From assembly GCF_042686175.1 (NCBI RefSeq), contig NZ_JBHUOR010000023.1:1-64000 (forward strand): 64,000 nucleotides of DNA, written 5' to 3'. Positions 52,025 to 60,518 of the stretch are shown piece by piece. The notes under the pieces were generated by a model that worked only from the letters and a program-made list of their open reading frames with translations, searched no databases and was not told where the DNA came from. Origin of the DNA: Kurthia populi (lineage in GTDB: Bacteria > Bacillota > Bacilli > Bacillales_A > Planococcaceae). The position numbers and the translations under genes are program-made. The number at the start of each line of letters is the position of its first letter. Within the stretch, counting starts at the first letter, position 1.

Positions 52025-52683
52025 TTACGCTACAAAATGTCACGAAACATTACCGAAAAAAAGCCGTATATGAAAAGTGTTCACTTGAAATTCCGACGGC
52101 TGGTATGACGCTTTTTATTGGCCAAAATGGTATCGGGAAATCCACGCTACTTAAAATGATTGCGGGCATTGAAAAGCCTGACGCTGGCACCATTTTATAT
52201 GATGGTGTGCAGTGGAGTGCGAATGAACGAAAAAAACGTATTGGCTATGTGCCGCAGGAAATTGCGTTGTGGGAGCATATGACCGTCGATGAAAATCTGG
52301 CGTTCTTTAAAGGTCTATTGAAAGAAACGATTGATGATGAATTAATCGCGTATTATTTAAAAAAGCTCTCGATAGAGCAGGAGCGCAAAACCGTCGTGAA
52401 AAAATTGTCCGGTGGTACGCAGCGTAAGGTGAATTTAATTATTGGGTTACTCGCAAAACCAACGATTTTAATTTTAGATGAGCCGACTGTAGGCATTGAT
52501 TTAAAATCACGTACAGAAATTCAGCATGTACTACATGAATTATCAGCGACGTGTACGGTACTGTTAACGACGCACTTACTAGATGAAATCGAAGCGTTCA
52601 CAGATAATATTGTGCTGATCGGCGAGGATACGTTTTACCGTGATATGCTAGAAGAAAAAAATATCGCGTATACGAAGTTGTAA
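52021..52683 (+). CDS. ABC exporter ATP-binding protein
   Basis: A 220-aa ABC ATPase: GQNGIGKSTLLK near residue 35, signature KLSGGTQRKVNLIIGL, Walker B ILILDEPTVGIDLKS, and the H-loop TTHLLDE. The VGID and GGTQRK variants are typical of ABC-2 (drug/bacteriocin/CcmA-type) exporters. It is short, ending soon after the H-loop. It completes the cassette. Confidence 0.88.
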   Translation: MITLQNVTKHYRKKAVYEKCSLEIPTAGMTLFIGQNGIGKSTLLKMIAGIEKPDAGTILYDGVQWSANERKKRIGYVPQEIALWEHMTVDENLAFFKGLLKETIDDELIAYYLKKLSIEQERKTVVKKLSGGTQRKVNLIIGLLAKPTILILDEPTVGIDLKSRTEIQHVLHELSATCTVLLTTHLLDEIEAFTDNIVLIGEDTFYRDMLEEKNIAYTKL

Positions 52684-52685
52684 AA

Positions 52686-52809
52686 TACGTGTAAAAAGAA
52701 ACGCTCCTATGAGCATAAGAAAAACCGGAATCGCGCGGTGGCGCGGTTCCGGTTTTTCATTGCGAACGTTAAAAAAGCAACATGATGTATTTTGTCCCAG
52801 CCTCTTTTA
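52686..52809 (+). repeat. Double-hairpin AAAAGAGGCT repeat, copy 3
   Basis: Shares the CGCTCCTATGAGCATAA left part, the AAAAACCGGAATCGCGC / GCGCGGTTCCGGTTTTT hairpin and a right end TTTTGTCCCAGCCTCTTTT. It begins 3 nt after the ABC ATPase gene and can terminate it. Confidence 0.78.
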
Positions 52810-52822
52810 AATGAACGATTTT

Positions 52823-53337
52823 GCTAAGAAGCGTGTTTTGGCTACAACTTACTTAAAAATATGTGCCATTCGCGCAAATAATTAGGCATTTTCGCTAAAA
52901 AGCAGAGATGTTTACGAAAAACCTGTCATTTATTCAAAAGATGCAGCCTGAAAAAGTGCCAAAAATCGCTCAGAATCACCAAAAAAGGGTCGATTCGGGC
53001 GCTCCGAGGGGCAGTTTCAACACAGCATGACCGAGAAAAATCAATATTTCAAGAAAATCGGCTGTCATTTATTCACCACTAGTAAAAAGGAGAATGGCAA
53101 CCACTTTTTGAACCCGAAAAAGCGCATTTTGGGACAAAAACGCCCGGTTTTTATCCCTTTTAAGGGAGCCTTTTATTAAAAAAGCATCTGTCAACGCGCA
53201 AAAAAACAGGAAAAATCATGCTGCTTTTTTGTCATAGGATAGCCGCTGCGCAAATATATACAAAAACAGCGTGCTCTTTGACCTGTACGTGTCGCTTAGT
53301 TAAAAATATGTCGTAGCCAAAACACGCTTCTTGAGGG
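52823..53337. mobile_element. MITE-like non-coding element with 20-bp inverted ends and 13-bp direct repeats
   Basis: AAGAAGCGTGTTTTGGCTAC at 52826-52845 recurs exactly inverted at 53313-53332. Weaker similarity extends inwards (AAAAATATG on the left at 52856-52864, also present next to the right end). Outside the inverted ends, AATGAACGATTTT is directly repeated at 52810-52822 and 53338-53350, as expected for a target duplication. The 510-bp interior has no credible gene but repeats CTGTCATTTATTCA twice (52922, 53056) and holds A-rich hairpins. Confidence 0.65.
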
Positions 53338-53361
53338 AATGAACGATTTTTCATTGCACAT

Positions 53362-53386
53362 AAAAAAAACCGCACAGAGGCGGCTC
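53362..53386 (-). terminator. Terminator after ywjG
   Basis: On the minus strand CCGC-CTCTGT-GCGG followed by eight T residues, a few bases after the ywjG stop. Confidence 0.8.
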
Positions 53387-53392
53387 GGTACA

Positions 53393-53926
53393 TTATTCTT
53401 CGTCATTAAATAGCATGTCGTCATAGTGCACCTTAATGGCTTCGTAAAGATAAAGCGCTGCTAAAAGATGCGGCACAACGATGCGTTCGCCGATATCATT
53501 TGGAATTAATCCTTGTTTCATTTTTAGTGACACGTACACATACGCAAGGTCCGCCATTTTTCCTGCGTCTGCTTCTTTTTCACTTGTAATGACCGCGAAT
53601 GGAATAAATTGATCGTATAACGTTTGTGCAAGCGTAAGTGCTTCTTCGTCATTGGCATGGCGCGTCACGATAAGCACACGGTCCATATCTGTGATAGCAG
53701 CATCGTCTGTCCAAGGCGTCATTTTCGCAAATGGCTCCTCGGCATGTGCCGCATTATATTCAAGTGCTTTCATCTCACCAAAGCAGGCAAAATATACCTT
53801 GCCATCTGTAATGCCTGCTTGTGCAAGTAGGCGCGCAGCCTCCTCAATCGGTTCCTCCTGGTCAGAAGCAATACGTTGTAATAAGCCCGTTAATTGTGTT
53901 GTTAACATTTTTAACATTTTTTTCAC
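53393..53926 (-). CDS. ywjG: DUF2529 protein YwjG
   Basis: A 177-aa protein matching YwjG (DUF2529): LLAQAGITDGKVYFACFGEMKALEY, DMDRVLIVTRHANDEEALTLAQTL and IPNDIGERIVVPHLLAALYLYEAI. The fold looks like a SIS-type Rossmann domain. The function is unknown. It is divergent from spo0F. In B. subtilis it sits between pyrG and spo0F; here an ABC cassette separates it from pyrG. Confidence 0.85.
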   Translation of the reverse strand: MKKMLKMLTTQLTGLLQRIASDQEEPIEEAARLLAQAGITDGKVYFACFGEMKALEYNAAHAEEPFAKMTPWTDDAAITDMDRVLIVTRHANDEEALTLAQTLYDQFIPFAVITSEKEADAGKMADLAYVYVSLKMKQGLIPNDIGERIVVPHLLAALYLYEAIKVHYDDMLFNDEE

Positions 53927-54008
53927 CTCATGATGCTCATTATAAGGATTTTTTTAAACAGTTGTAAAGGGAAGATATGATACTATGAAGGAAAGGGAGA
54001 GGGAAGCT

Positions 54009-54380
54009 ATGAAAAAAATTTTAATCGTCGATGACCAACCTGGGATTCGCATTGTGCTACAAGAAGTATTAAAAAATGAAGGCTACGAAATTCAAACAGC
54101 AGGCAGTGGGCTAGAAGCAATTGAATTAATCAAAAATGAAGATTTTGATGCGCTACTTACGGATATGAAATTACCTGGAATGAATGGTGTAGAAATTCTT
54201 CAGCATGCGGCTGATTTGAACAAAAAATTCGTCATCATGATGATGACAGCATATGGCGAGCAAGAGCTTGTAGATCAGGCGAAAAGCCTTGGTGCAGCTC
54301 ATTTTTTCAAGAAGCCATTTGAAATTATCGAAGTGCGCGAAACAATTAATGAATTGTTAAAAGATAACGACTTAAAGTAG
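54009..54380 (+). CDS. spo0F: Sporulation response regulator Spo0F
   Basis: A 123-aa stand-alone receiver. Acidic pocket DD at residues 8-9 (ILIVDDQPGIR), phospho-acceptor D52 in LLTDMKLPGMNG, Thr in MMTAYGE near 81 and Lys in FFKKPFE near 104. The DQ-GIR and KPF signatures match Spo0F, the phosphorelay intermediate between sporulation kinases and Spo0B. It implies an endospore former. ATG 54009 has GGGAGAGGG upstream. Confidence 0.95.
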   Translation: MKKILIVDDQPGIRIVLQEVLKNEGYEIQTAGSGLEAIELIKNEDFDALLTDMKLPGMNGVEILQHAADLNKKFVIMMMTAYGEQELVDQAKSLGAAHFFKKPFEIIEVRETINELLKDNDLK

Positions 54381-54464
54381 TAAATTGTGTCACTTTTTGA
54401 TATGATTGTACTGTTTAAGAATAATAAATAAATTATGCTTGATTTCATGAGGAGGATTCATATT

Positions 54465-55319
54465 ATGGCTTTGGTTTCTATGAAAGAAATGCTAGAAAAA
54501 GCAAAAGAGGGTAAATACGCGGTAGGACAATTCAACATTAACAATCTTGAATATGTCCAAGCGATTCTACAAGCTGCAGAAGAAGAAAAATCTCCAGTAA
54601 TCCTAGGTGTATCTGAGGGTGCGGGTAAATATATGGGCGGCTTTATTTCTGTCGTGTATATGGTAAAAGGCTTAATCGAAAGCTACAAAATTACCGTACC
54701 AGTAGCGATTCACCTTGATCACGGTTCAAGCTTCGAAAAATGTAAAGAAGCAGTTGATGCTGGTTTCACATCGGTAATGATTGATGCTTCACATCACCCA
54801 TTCGAAGAAAACATCGAAATTACTTCTAAAGTTGTTGAATACGCACATGCACATGGCGTATCTGTAGAAGCGGAACTTGGTACAGTAGGTGGCGACGAAG
54901 ATGGCGTTATCGGCGGTATCATGTACGCAGATCCTGAAGAATGCCGTAAAATGGTTGAAGCTACAGCAATCGATTGCTTAGCTCCAGCATTAGGTTCAGT
55001 TCATGGTCCTTACCATGGTGAGCCAAACTTAGGCTTCAAAGAAATGAAAGAAATCTCTGAATTAGCTGATTTACCATTAGTTTTACATGGTGGTTCTGGT
55101 ATTCCATTAAAAGACATCCAAAAAGCGATTTCTTTAGGTACTGCTAAAATTAACGTAAACACTGAAAACCAAATTGCACAAACAGCAGCAATTCGTGAAG
55201 TGTTAGAAAACGACAAAAAAGTTTACGATCCACGTAAATATATGGGTCCTGGCCGTGAAGCAATTAAAGCAACAGTTATCGGCAAAATCCGTGACTTCGG
55301 TAGTAATCAACAAGCATAA
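54465..55319 (+). CDS. fbaA: Class II fructose-bisphosphate aldolase
   Basis: A 284-aa zinc aldolase: the catalytic Asp and zinc His in AIHLDHGSSFEKC (about 80-92), SVMIDASHHPFEENI, the zinc ligand in VHGPYHGEPNLGF, and LHGGSGIPLKDI. It interconverts fructose 1,6-bisphosphate with the triose phosphates. Optimised codon use indicates high expression. A ribosome binding site (GAGGAGG) precedes ATG 54465. tal follows 56 nt later. Confidence 0.96.
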   Translation: MALVSMKEMLEKAKEGKYAVGQFNINNLEYVQAILQAAEEEKSPVILGVSEGAGKYMGGFISVVYMVKGLIESYKITVPVAIHLDHGSSFEKCKEAVDAGFTSVMIDASHHPFEENIEITSKVVEYAHAHGVSVEAELGTVGGDEDGVIGGIMYADPEECRKMVEATAIDCLAPALGSVHGPYHGEPNLGFKEMKEISELADLPLVLHGGSGIPLKDIQKAISLGTAKINVNTENQIAQTAAIREVLENDKKVYDPRKYMGPGREAIKATVIGKIRDFGSNQQA

Positions 55320-55375
55320 TCACATATAATTTGGCAACTAGCCATCGTTTTATAAATTAGGGGGAACAATCCACA

Positions 55376-56023
55376 ATGAAATTTTTCATCGATACAGCAA
55401 ACTTTGACGAAATCAAAGAAGCTTATGCATGGGGTATCCTTTCAGGTGTTACAACAAACCCATCATTAGTAGCAAAAGAAAAAAACATCTCTTTCCACGA
55501 CCGTTTAAAAGAAATCGCTGAATTAGTTGACGGTTCAGTATCTGGCGAAGTTATTTCTTTAGATGCAGAAGGCATGATTAAAGAAGGTTTAGAACTTTCT
55601 AAAATCCACCCGAACATCACTGTAAAACTTCCAATGACTGAAGCTGGTCTTACAGCTTGTGCCGCTTTAACAAAAGAAGGCATTAAAACAAACGTTACAT
55701 TAATCTTCTCAGCGAACCAAGCATTAATGGCTGCTCGTGCTGGTGCAACTTACGTATCACCATTTATCGGCCGTCTTGATGATATCGGTATCGATGGCGT
55801 TGAATTAATCCGTGAAATCGCTGAAATCTTCGCGATTCATGAAATCGATTCACAAATCATTGCTGCATCAATCCGTCACCCTCAACACGTGACACAAGCA
55901 GCTCTTGCAGGTGCACATATTGCAACAACACCTTACAAAGTATTAAAACAATTATTTAAACACCCACTTACTGACAAAGGAATCGACGGATTCATGAAAG
56001 ATTGGGCTAACAAAGACAAATAA
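55376..56023 (+). CDS. tal: Transaldolase (small, MipB/TalC type)
   Basis: A 215-aa aldolase of the short transaldolase/fructose-6-phosphate aldolase subfamily: MKFFIDTANFDEIKEAYAWG at the start, the Schiff-base lysine in NITVKLPMTEAG (about residue 85), NVTLIFSANQALMAARAGA and PYKVLKQLFKHPLTDKGI. B. subtilis YwjH at this position is a transaldolase. It follows fbaA and supports the non-oxidative pentose phosphate branch. Confidence 0.93.
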   Translation: MKFFIDTANFDEIKEAYAWGILSGVTTNPSLVAKEKNISFHDRLKEIAELVDGSVSGEVISLDAEGMIKEGLELSKIHPNITVKLPMTEAGLTACAALTKEGIKTNVTLIFSANQALMAARAGATYVSPFIGRLDDIGIDGVELIREIAEIFAIHEIDSQIIAASIRHPQHVTQAALAGAHIATTPYKVLKQLFKHPLTDKGIDGFMKDWANKDK

Positions 56024-56049
56024 TTTGTTCCAATAATTTATAACAATTT

Positions 56050-56091
56050 AGTCCTGAAGCTGCGCGCTTGTTTGCGTGTGGTTTCGGGACA
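56050..56091 (+). promoter_or_regulatory. Stem-loop in the murA 5' region
   Basis: GTCCTGAAGC and GGTTTCGGGAC (around 56051-56091) form an 8-bp outer stem including one G-T pair, with a GC-rich inner part (TGCGCGC/TGCGTGT). No T-run follows, so it is not an obvious terminator. It could be a processing site or leader element. Confidence 0.35.
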
Positions 56092-56120
56092 AATTTGTAT
56101 TTAAGGAGATTTTGACTTCT

Positions 56121-57380
56121 ATGGACGTATTTAAAGTAAATGGTGGCAACCATTTAAAAGGAACGATTAAAGTGAGCGGTGCCAAAAATAGTGCAGTAGC
56201 TTTAATTCCGGCTACAATTTTAGCAGATTCAAAAGTGACGATTGAGGGCCTACCAGAGATTTTAGACGTGTGGACTTTAAAATCGTTACTAGAAGAAATT
56301 GGCGGTGAAGTGACATTTGAGGACGGCGATATGACCGTCGATTCAACGAAGATGATCGATATGCCGCTTCCAAATGGCAATGTAAAAAAACTACGTGCCT
56401 CATATTATTTAATGGGTGCAATGCTTGGCCGCTTTAAACAGGCTGTCATTGGTTTACCGGGTGGTTGCTACCTTGGACCACGCCCGATTGACCAGCACAT
56501 TAAAGGCTTCGAGGCACTTGGTGCGACCGTGACAAATGAGCATGGCGCGATTTATTTACGTGCTGAAAAATTAACGGGTGCAAAAATTTATTTGGACGTT
56601 TCAAGTGTCGGTGCAACGATTAATATTATGCTCGCAGCAGTTCTTGCAGAAGGACAAACAATCATTGAAAATGCGGCAAAAGAGCCTGAAATCATTGATG
56701 TTGCGACACTGCTTACAAGCATGGGTGCGCGTATTAAAGGCGCTGGGACAAATGTCATTCGTATTGACGGTGTGGAAAGCTTACATGGTACGACCCATAC
56801 GATTATTCCAGACCGTATTGAAGCAGGTACATACATGCTACTGGCTGCGGCGATTGGCGATGGTATTGTCATTGATAATGTCATTCCAATGCACGTCGAT
56901 TCATTGACGGCAAAAATGCGTGAAATGGGCATTGAAGTAATTGAAGACGAGGAAAGCATTATGATTCCGAAAGTCGAACAGATGAAAGCTGTCGATATTA
57001 AGACACTTGTGTATCCTGGATTCCCAACAGACCTTCAGCAGCCATTTGCGGCACTTTTAACGCAGGCGAACGGGATGGCGGTCATTACGGATACGATTTA
57101 TTCTGCACGCTTTAAACACATTGCAGAGCTCAATCGTATGGGGGCAGCAGGCAAAGTTGAAGGGCGTACATCAATTATTACGGGTCCAACTGAGCTAACG
57201 GGTGCTACAGTTACTGCTACAGATTTGCGTGCAGGTGCGGCACTTGTTATTGCAGGCTTAATTGCACATGGTGAAACAATTATTCATGATATTTATCATA
57301 TTGAGCGCGGATATAGTCATATTGTAGAGAAATTAACCGCTATTGGAGCAGATATTCGTAAAGTCGAAATCAAAGACTGA
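56121..57380 (+). CDS. murA: UDP-N-acetylglucosamine 1-carboxyvinyltransferase (MurA2/MurZ type)
   Basis: A 419-aa EPT-family enzyme: GGNHLKGTIKVSGAKNSAVALI (UDP-GlcNAc site), the fosfomycin-reactive cysteine C116 in GLPGGCYLGPRPIDQHI, and VYPGFPTDLQQPFAALLTQA. It adds enolpyruvate to UDP-GlcNAc, the first committed peptidoglycan step. Position between tal and glpX matches B. subtilis murAB (murZ), the second paralogue. C116 is present, so fosfomycin sensitivity is expected. ATG 56121 has AAGGAG upstream. Confidence 0.93.
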   Translation: MDVFKVNGGNHLKGTIKVSGAKNSAVALIPATILADSKVTIEGLPEILDVWTLKSLLEEIGGEVTFEDGDMTVDSTKMIDMPLPNGNVKKLRASYYLMGAMLGRFKQAVIGLPGGCYLGPRPIDQHIKGFEALGATVTNEHGAIYLRAEKLTGAKIYLDVSSVGATINIMLAAVLAEGQTIIENAAKEPEIIDVATLLTSMGARIKGAGTNVIRIDGVESLHGTTHTIIPDRIEAGTYMLLAAAIGDGIVIDNVIPMHVDSLTAKMREMGIEVIEDEESIMIPKVEQMKAVDIKTLVYPGFPTDLQQPFAALLTQANGMAVITDTIYSARFKHIAELNRMGAAGKVEGRTSIITGPTELTGATVTATDLRAGAALVIAGLIAHGETIIHDIYHIERGYSHIVEKLTAIGADIRKVEIKD

Positions 57381-57509
57381 TGAAATATTTTTTCATTTGC
57401 TAACATTGTGAAAAAACACATAAATTGTATATAAACTGTGCTACAATAGATTTGGTTTTTAAACCACAACCACTCGGTATAGAGTGGCAAACGGGAGGAA
57501 CAGTAAAAC

Positions 57510-58478
57510 ATGAAACGTAGTTTATCAATGGAAGTAGTACGTGTAACAGAAGCAGCAGCAATCGCATCAGCTCGATGGATGGGTCGCGGTCTTAAAATGG
57601 AAGCGGATGACGCAGCAACAACTGCAATGCGCCAAGTATTCGACTCAATTCCTATGGACGCAACTGTTGTAATCGGTGAAGGCGAAATGGACGAAGCGCC
57701 AATGCTTTACATCGGTGAAAAATTGGGTTCTGATAAAAACGGTCCACAAGTGGATATCGCAGTTGACCCTCTTGAAGGCACAAACATCGTTGCTGCAGGT
57801 AGCGGGAATGCTTTAACAGTATTAGCAATTGCAGACCGTGGTAACTTACTTCATGCACCTGACATGTACATGGAAAAAATCGCAGTTGGTCCTGAAGCAG
57901 CGGGCATGGTTAGCATCGATGCTTCTGTGACAGACAACTTAAAAGCAGTAGCTAAAGCGAAAAACAAAAATGTAGAGGACGTTGTAGCAACTTTATTAAA
58001 ACGCGAACGTCACCAAGGTATCGTCGATGAAATTCGTGCAGCAGGTGCTCGCATTAAATTCATCAACGATGGCGACGTAGCAGCAGCTATCAACACTGCA
58101 TTTGATGAAACTGGCGTGGATATTATGTTCGGTACTGGTGGAGCTCCAGAAGGCGTTATCGCAGCTGTAGCACTTAAATGCTTAGGCGGCGACTTCCAAG
58201 GTCGTTTAGTACCGTCTAATGACGAAGAAGTAGCTCGTTGCGAAAAAATGGGTATCGCAGTAAACACTGTGTTAAACATGGATGACCTTGTAAAAGGTGA
58301 TGACGCAATCTTCGCAGCAACGGGTGTTACAGATGGCGAACTTTTAAAAGGTGTTCAATTTAAAGGTGGTCACTGTACAACTGAATCAGTTGTTATGCGT
58401 GCTAAATCAGGAACTGTTCGCTTCGTAGAAGGACGTCACCGTTTAGATAAAAAACCAGATCTTTACATCAAAGACTAA
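57510..58478 (+). CDS. glpX: Fructose-1,6-bisphosphatase class II (GlpX)
   Basis: A 322-aa lithium-sensitive-type phosphatase: VIGEGEMDEAPMLYIGEKLG (metal ligands), DIAVDPLEGTNIVAAG, and FGTGGAPEGVIAAVALKCLGG. It dephosphorylates FBP for gluconeogenesis, opposing the glycolytic direction next to fbaA. B. subtilis YwjI is the homologue. The ribosome binding site is GGGAGG. Confidence 0.94.
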   Translation: MKRSLSMEVVRVTEAAAIASARWMGRGLKMEADDAATTAMRQVFDSIPMDATVVIGEGEMDEAPMLYIGEKLGSDKNGPQVDIAVDPLEGTNIVAAGSGNALTVLAIADRGNLLHAPDMYMEKIAVGPEAAGMVSIDASVTDNLKAVAKAKNKNVEDVVATLLKRERHQGIVDEIRAAGARIKFINDGDVAAAINTAFDETGVDIMFGTGGAPEGVIAAVALKCLGGDFQGRLVPSNDEEVARCEKMGIAVNTVLNMDDLVKGDDAIFAATGVTDGELLKGVQFKGGHCTTESVVMRAKSGTVRFVEGRHRLDKKPDLYIKD

Positions 58479-58499
58479 TTTAATTTTATATACGATAAC

Positions 58500-58533
58500 A
58501 AAGAGGTTGCCTGTATGGGCGACCTCTTTTTTT
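58500..58533 (+). terminator. Terminator after glpX
   Basis: AAGAGGT-TGCC pairs with GGGCG-ACCTCTT (small mismatch inside), followed by TTTTT. Confidence 0.88.
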
Positions 58534-58662
58534 GCATGCAAAGATAAGTTTCTTTTTCGGTGTGTAAATCGTATAATAGGGAAGTATATGTACAACTAAA
58601 ATTTACCAAAACTATACACATTTCGATAAAGAAAAATTCAATGTAAGAGTGGTGTACTCAAG

Positions 58663-59946
58663 ATGGCTAATTTAACAATGTCACAGCTTGAAAATATGAC
58701 GCTAAAAGAGCTTTATGCGCTTGCACGCGAATATAAAGTGTCATACTATAGCAAGCTCACAAAAAAAGAATTAATTGTCGCGATTTTAAAAGTGCGCGCA
58801 GAACGCGAAGGCTATTTCTATATGGATGGCGTGTTAGAAATCATTCAACAAGAAGGCTTCGGCTTTTTGCGTCCCATTAATTATTCGCCTAGCTCGGAGG
58901 ATATTTATATTTCCGCTTCACAAATTCGTCGCTTCAGCCTACGTAATGGTGACAAGGTGGCAGGGAAAGTACGTCCACCGAAAGAAAACGAACGTTACTA
59001 CGGCCTACTACATGTAGATGCGGTGAACGGAGAAGACCCTGAAACAGCGAAAGAACGTGTGCATTTCCCTGCACTCACACCGCTATACCCAGAGCGTCAA
59101 ATTAAGCTTGAAACAACAAAAAATAAATTATCAACGCGCATTATGGACTTAGTGGCACCTGTTGGTTTTGGTCAACGTGGCTTAATTGTTGCACCGCCAA
59201 AAGCAGGGAAAACATCTTTATTAAAAGAAATTGCGAACGCCATTACAGAATTGCATCCGGAATCGGAGTTAATCGTCTTATTAATTGATGAGCGTCCAGA
59301 AGAAGTAACCGATATTGAGCGTTCTGTAAATGCAGACGTCGTATCGTCGACCTTTGATGAGCTACCAGAGAATCACGTGAAAGTAGCCGAGCTTGTGCTT
59401 GAACGTGCGATGCGTCTTGTCGAGCATAAACGTGACGTCATTATTTTAATGGATTCGATTACGCGTTTAGCGCGAGCATACAATTTGACTGTGCCACCAA
59501 GTGGTCGTACACTGTCAGGAGGTATTGACCCGGCAGCATTCCACCGTCCGAAACGTTTCTTTGGTGCGGCGCGTAATATCGAAGAGGGCGGTAGCTTAAC
59601 GATTTTAGCGACTGCACTTGTTGATACAGGTTCGCGCATGGATGAGGTCATCTATGAAGAATTTAAAGGTACGGGGAATATGGAGCTTCATTTAGACCGT
59701 TCATTAGCAGAGCGTCGTATATTCCCAGCGATTGATATTCGTCGCTCAGGAACACGTAAAGAAGAGCTACTTCTTGAAAAAGACCAGCTCGATAAATTAT
59801 GGGCGATTCGTAAAACATTTTCAGATTCATCCGATTTCACAGAGAAGTTTTTACGAAAACTACGCTCAACAAAATCGAATGTGGAGTTTTTCGAATCACT
59901 GAACAATAAATCAAAAGAGCAACGAAATGGTCGCGGCTTAATTTAG
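58663..59946 (+). CDS. rho: Transcription termination factor Rho
   Basis: A 427-aa hexameric RNA helicase. N-terminal Rho_N helix bundle (LENMTLKELYALAREYKVSYYSKLTKKEL), a cold-shock RNA-binding domain (YFYMDGVLEIIQQEGFGFLRP), then the RecA-like core: P-loop PPKAGKTSLLKE, Walker B VIILMDSITRLARAYN, and the R-loop GTGNMELHLDRSLAERRIFPAID. Length is normal for Bacillus. Confidence 0.97.
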   Translation: MANLTMSQLENMTLKELYALAREYKVSYYSKLTKKELIVAILKVRAEREGYFYMDGVLEIIQQEGFGFLRPINYSPSSEDIYISASQIRRFSLRNGDKVAGKVRPPKENERYYGLLHVDAVNGEDPETAKERVHFPALTPLYPERQIKLETTKNKLSTRIMDLVAPVGFGQRGLIVAPPKAGKTSLLKEIANAITELHPESELIVLLIDERPEEVTDIERSVNADVVSSTFDELPENHVKVAELVLERAMRLVEHKRDVIILMDSITRLARAYNLTVPPSGRTLSGGIDPAAFHRPKRFFGAARNIEEGGSLTILATALVDTGSRMDEVIYEEFKGTGNMELHLDRSLAERRIFPAIDIRRSGTRKEELLLEKDQLDKLWAIRKTFSDSSDFTEKFLRKLRSTKSNVEFFESLNNKSKEQRNGRGLI

Positions 59947-59960
59947 AAAAGAAATAATCA

Positions 59961-60060
59961 TTGCATTGATTAAAGAAATTTGTTATCATATTTTCATAAT
60001 GCAAATATTGTGTGTTGCATATACGGCGTTTCAATGGGTCGTGTAAGGCAACCGTATATA
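59961..60060 (+). promoter_or_regulatory. rpmE promoter and candidate L31 leader
   Basis: TTGCAT (59961-59966) and TATCAT (59984-59989), 17 nt apart, start a leader of about 105 nt. It contains a stem ATATACGG (60019-60026) / CCGTATAT (60052-60059) closing a 25-nt loop. L31 genes in Firmicutes often carry autoregulatory leaders of this size; I cannot confirm membership by eye. Confidence 0.5.
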
Positions 60061-60105
60061 CTAACTCTGTTCCAGATGGTTCAGGGCGAGAGGAGAACAT
60101 TAACT

Positions 60106-60306
60106 ATGAAACAAGGTATCCACCCAGATTTCAAACAAGCAACTGTAACATGCTCATGCGGTAACTCTTTCACTGTAGGTTCAGTAAAAGAAACTATTAA
60201 CGTCGAATTCTGTAACGAATGTCACCCATTCTACACAGGTCGTCAAAAATTCGCATCTGCTGACGGTCGTGTTGATCGCTTCAACAAAAAATACAACCTT
60301 AAATAA
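60106..60306 (+). CDS. rpmE: 50S ribosomal protein L31 (zinc-binding form)
   Basis: A 66-aa L31: MKQGIHPDFKQATVTCSCGNSF, with CxC (residues 16 and 18), and the CNECHPFYTGRQKF segment with CxxC. The four cysteines mark the zinc-containing C+ paralogue used under zinc-replete conditions, as opposed to YtiA-type L31. AGGAGA precedes ATG 60106; an in-frame start at 59980 lies in the promoter/leader and is not credible. Confidence 0.95.
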   Translation: MKQGIHPDFKQATVTCSCGNSFTVGSVKETINVEFCNECHPFYTGRQKFASADGRVDRFNKKYNLK

Positions 60307-60325
60307 TTTTTATTTAAGTAGAAAA

Positions 60326-60364
60326 TATGCCTGCTATGCACATGTTGCGTAGCAGGTATTTTTC
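60326..60364 (+). terminator. Terminator after rpmE
   Basis: ATGCCTGCTATGC pairs with GCGTAGCAGGTAT (one G-T and near-perfect arms), followed by TTTTT. Confidence 0.85.
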
Positions 60365-60444
60365 TTGCCTGCGATACGAAAATCGTGTAGTATAAATTCC
60401 GTTATTACTTAAAGATTTTCGTTCGTACATAACAAATAATTATT

Positions 60445-60476
60445 AAAAAAAGAGCAGTACGTGAGCTCTTTTTTGT
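60445..60476 (+). terminator. Second hairpin terminator directly upstream of tdk
   Basis: AAAAAAAGAGC and GCTCTTTTTT arms around AGTACGTGA, ending 43 nt before the tdk start. A possible promoter (TTGCCT 60365, TAGTAT 60388, 17 nt spacing) lies upstream of it, so it may act as an attenuator for tdk. Confidence 0.65.
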
Positions 60477-60518
60477 TATGATAGAGAGTAGATATTTTTA
60501 GAAGGGAGCCTATACACC

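Noticed and set aside
52846..53312. Search for a gene or CRISPR-like array inside the MITE-like element
   Set aside because: Only one 14-base direct repeat occurs twice, with no regular spacing, and no frame has a ribosome binding site.
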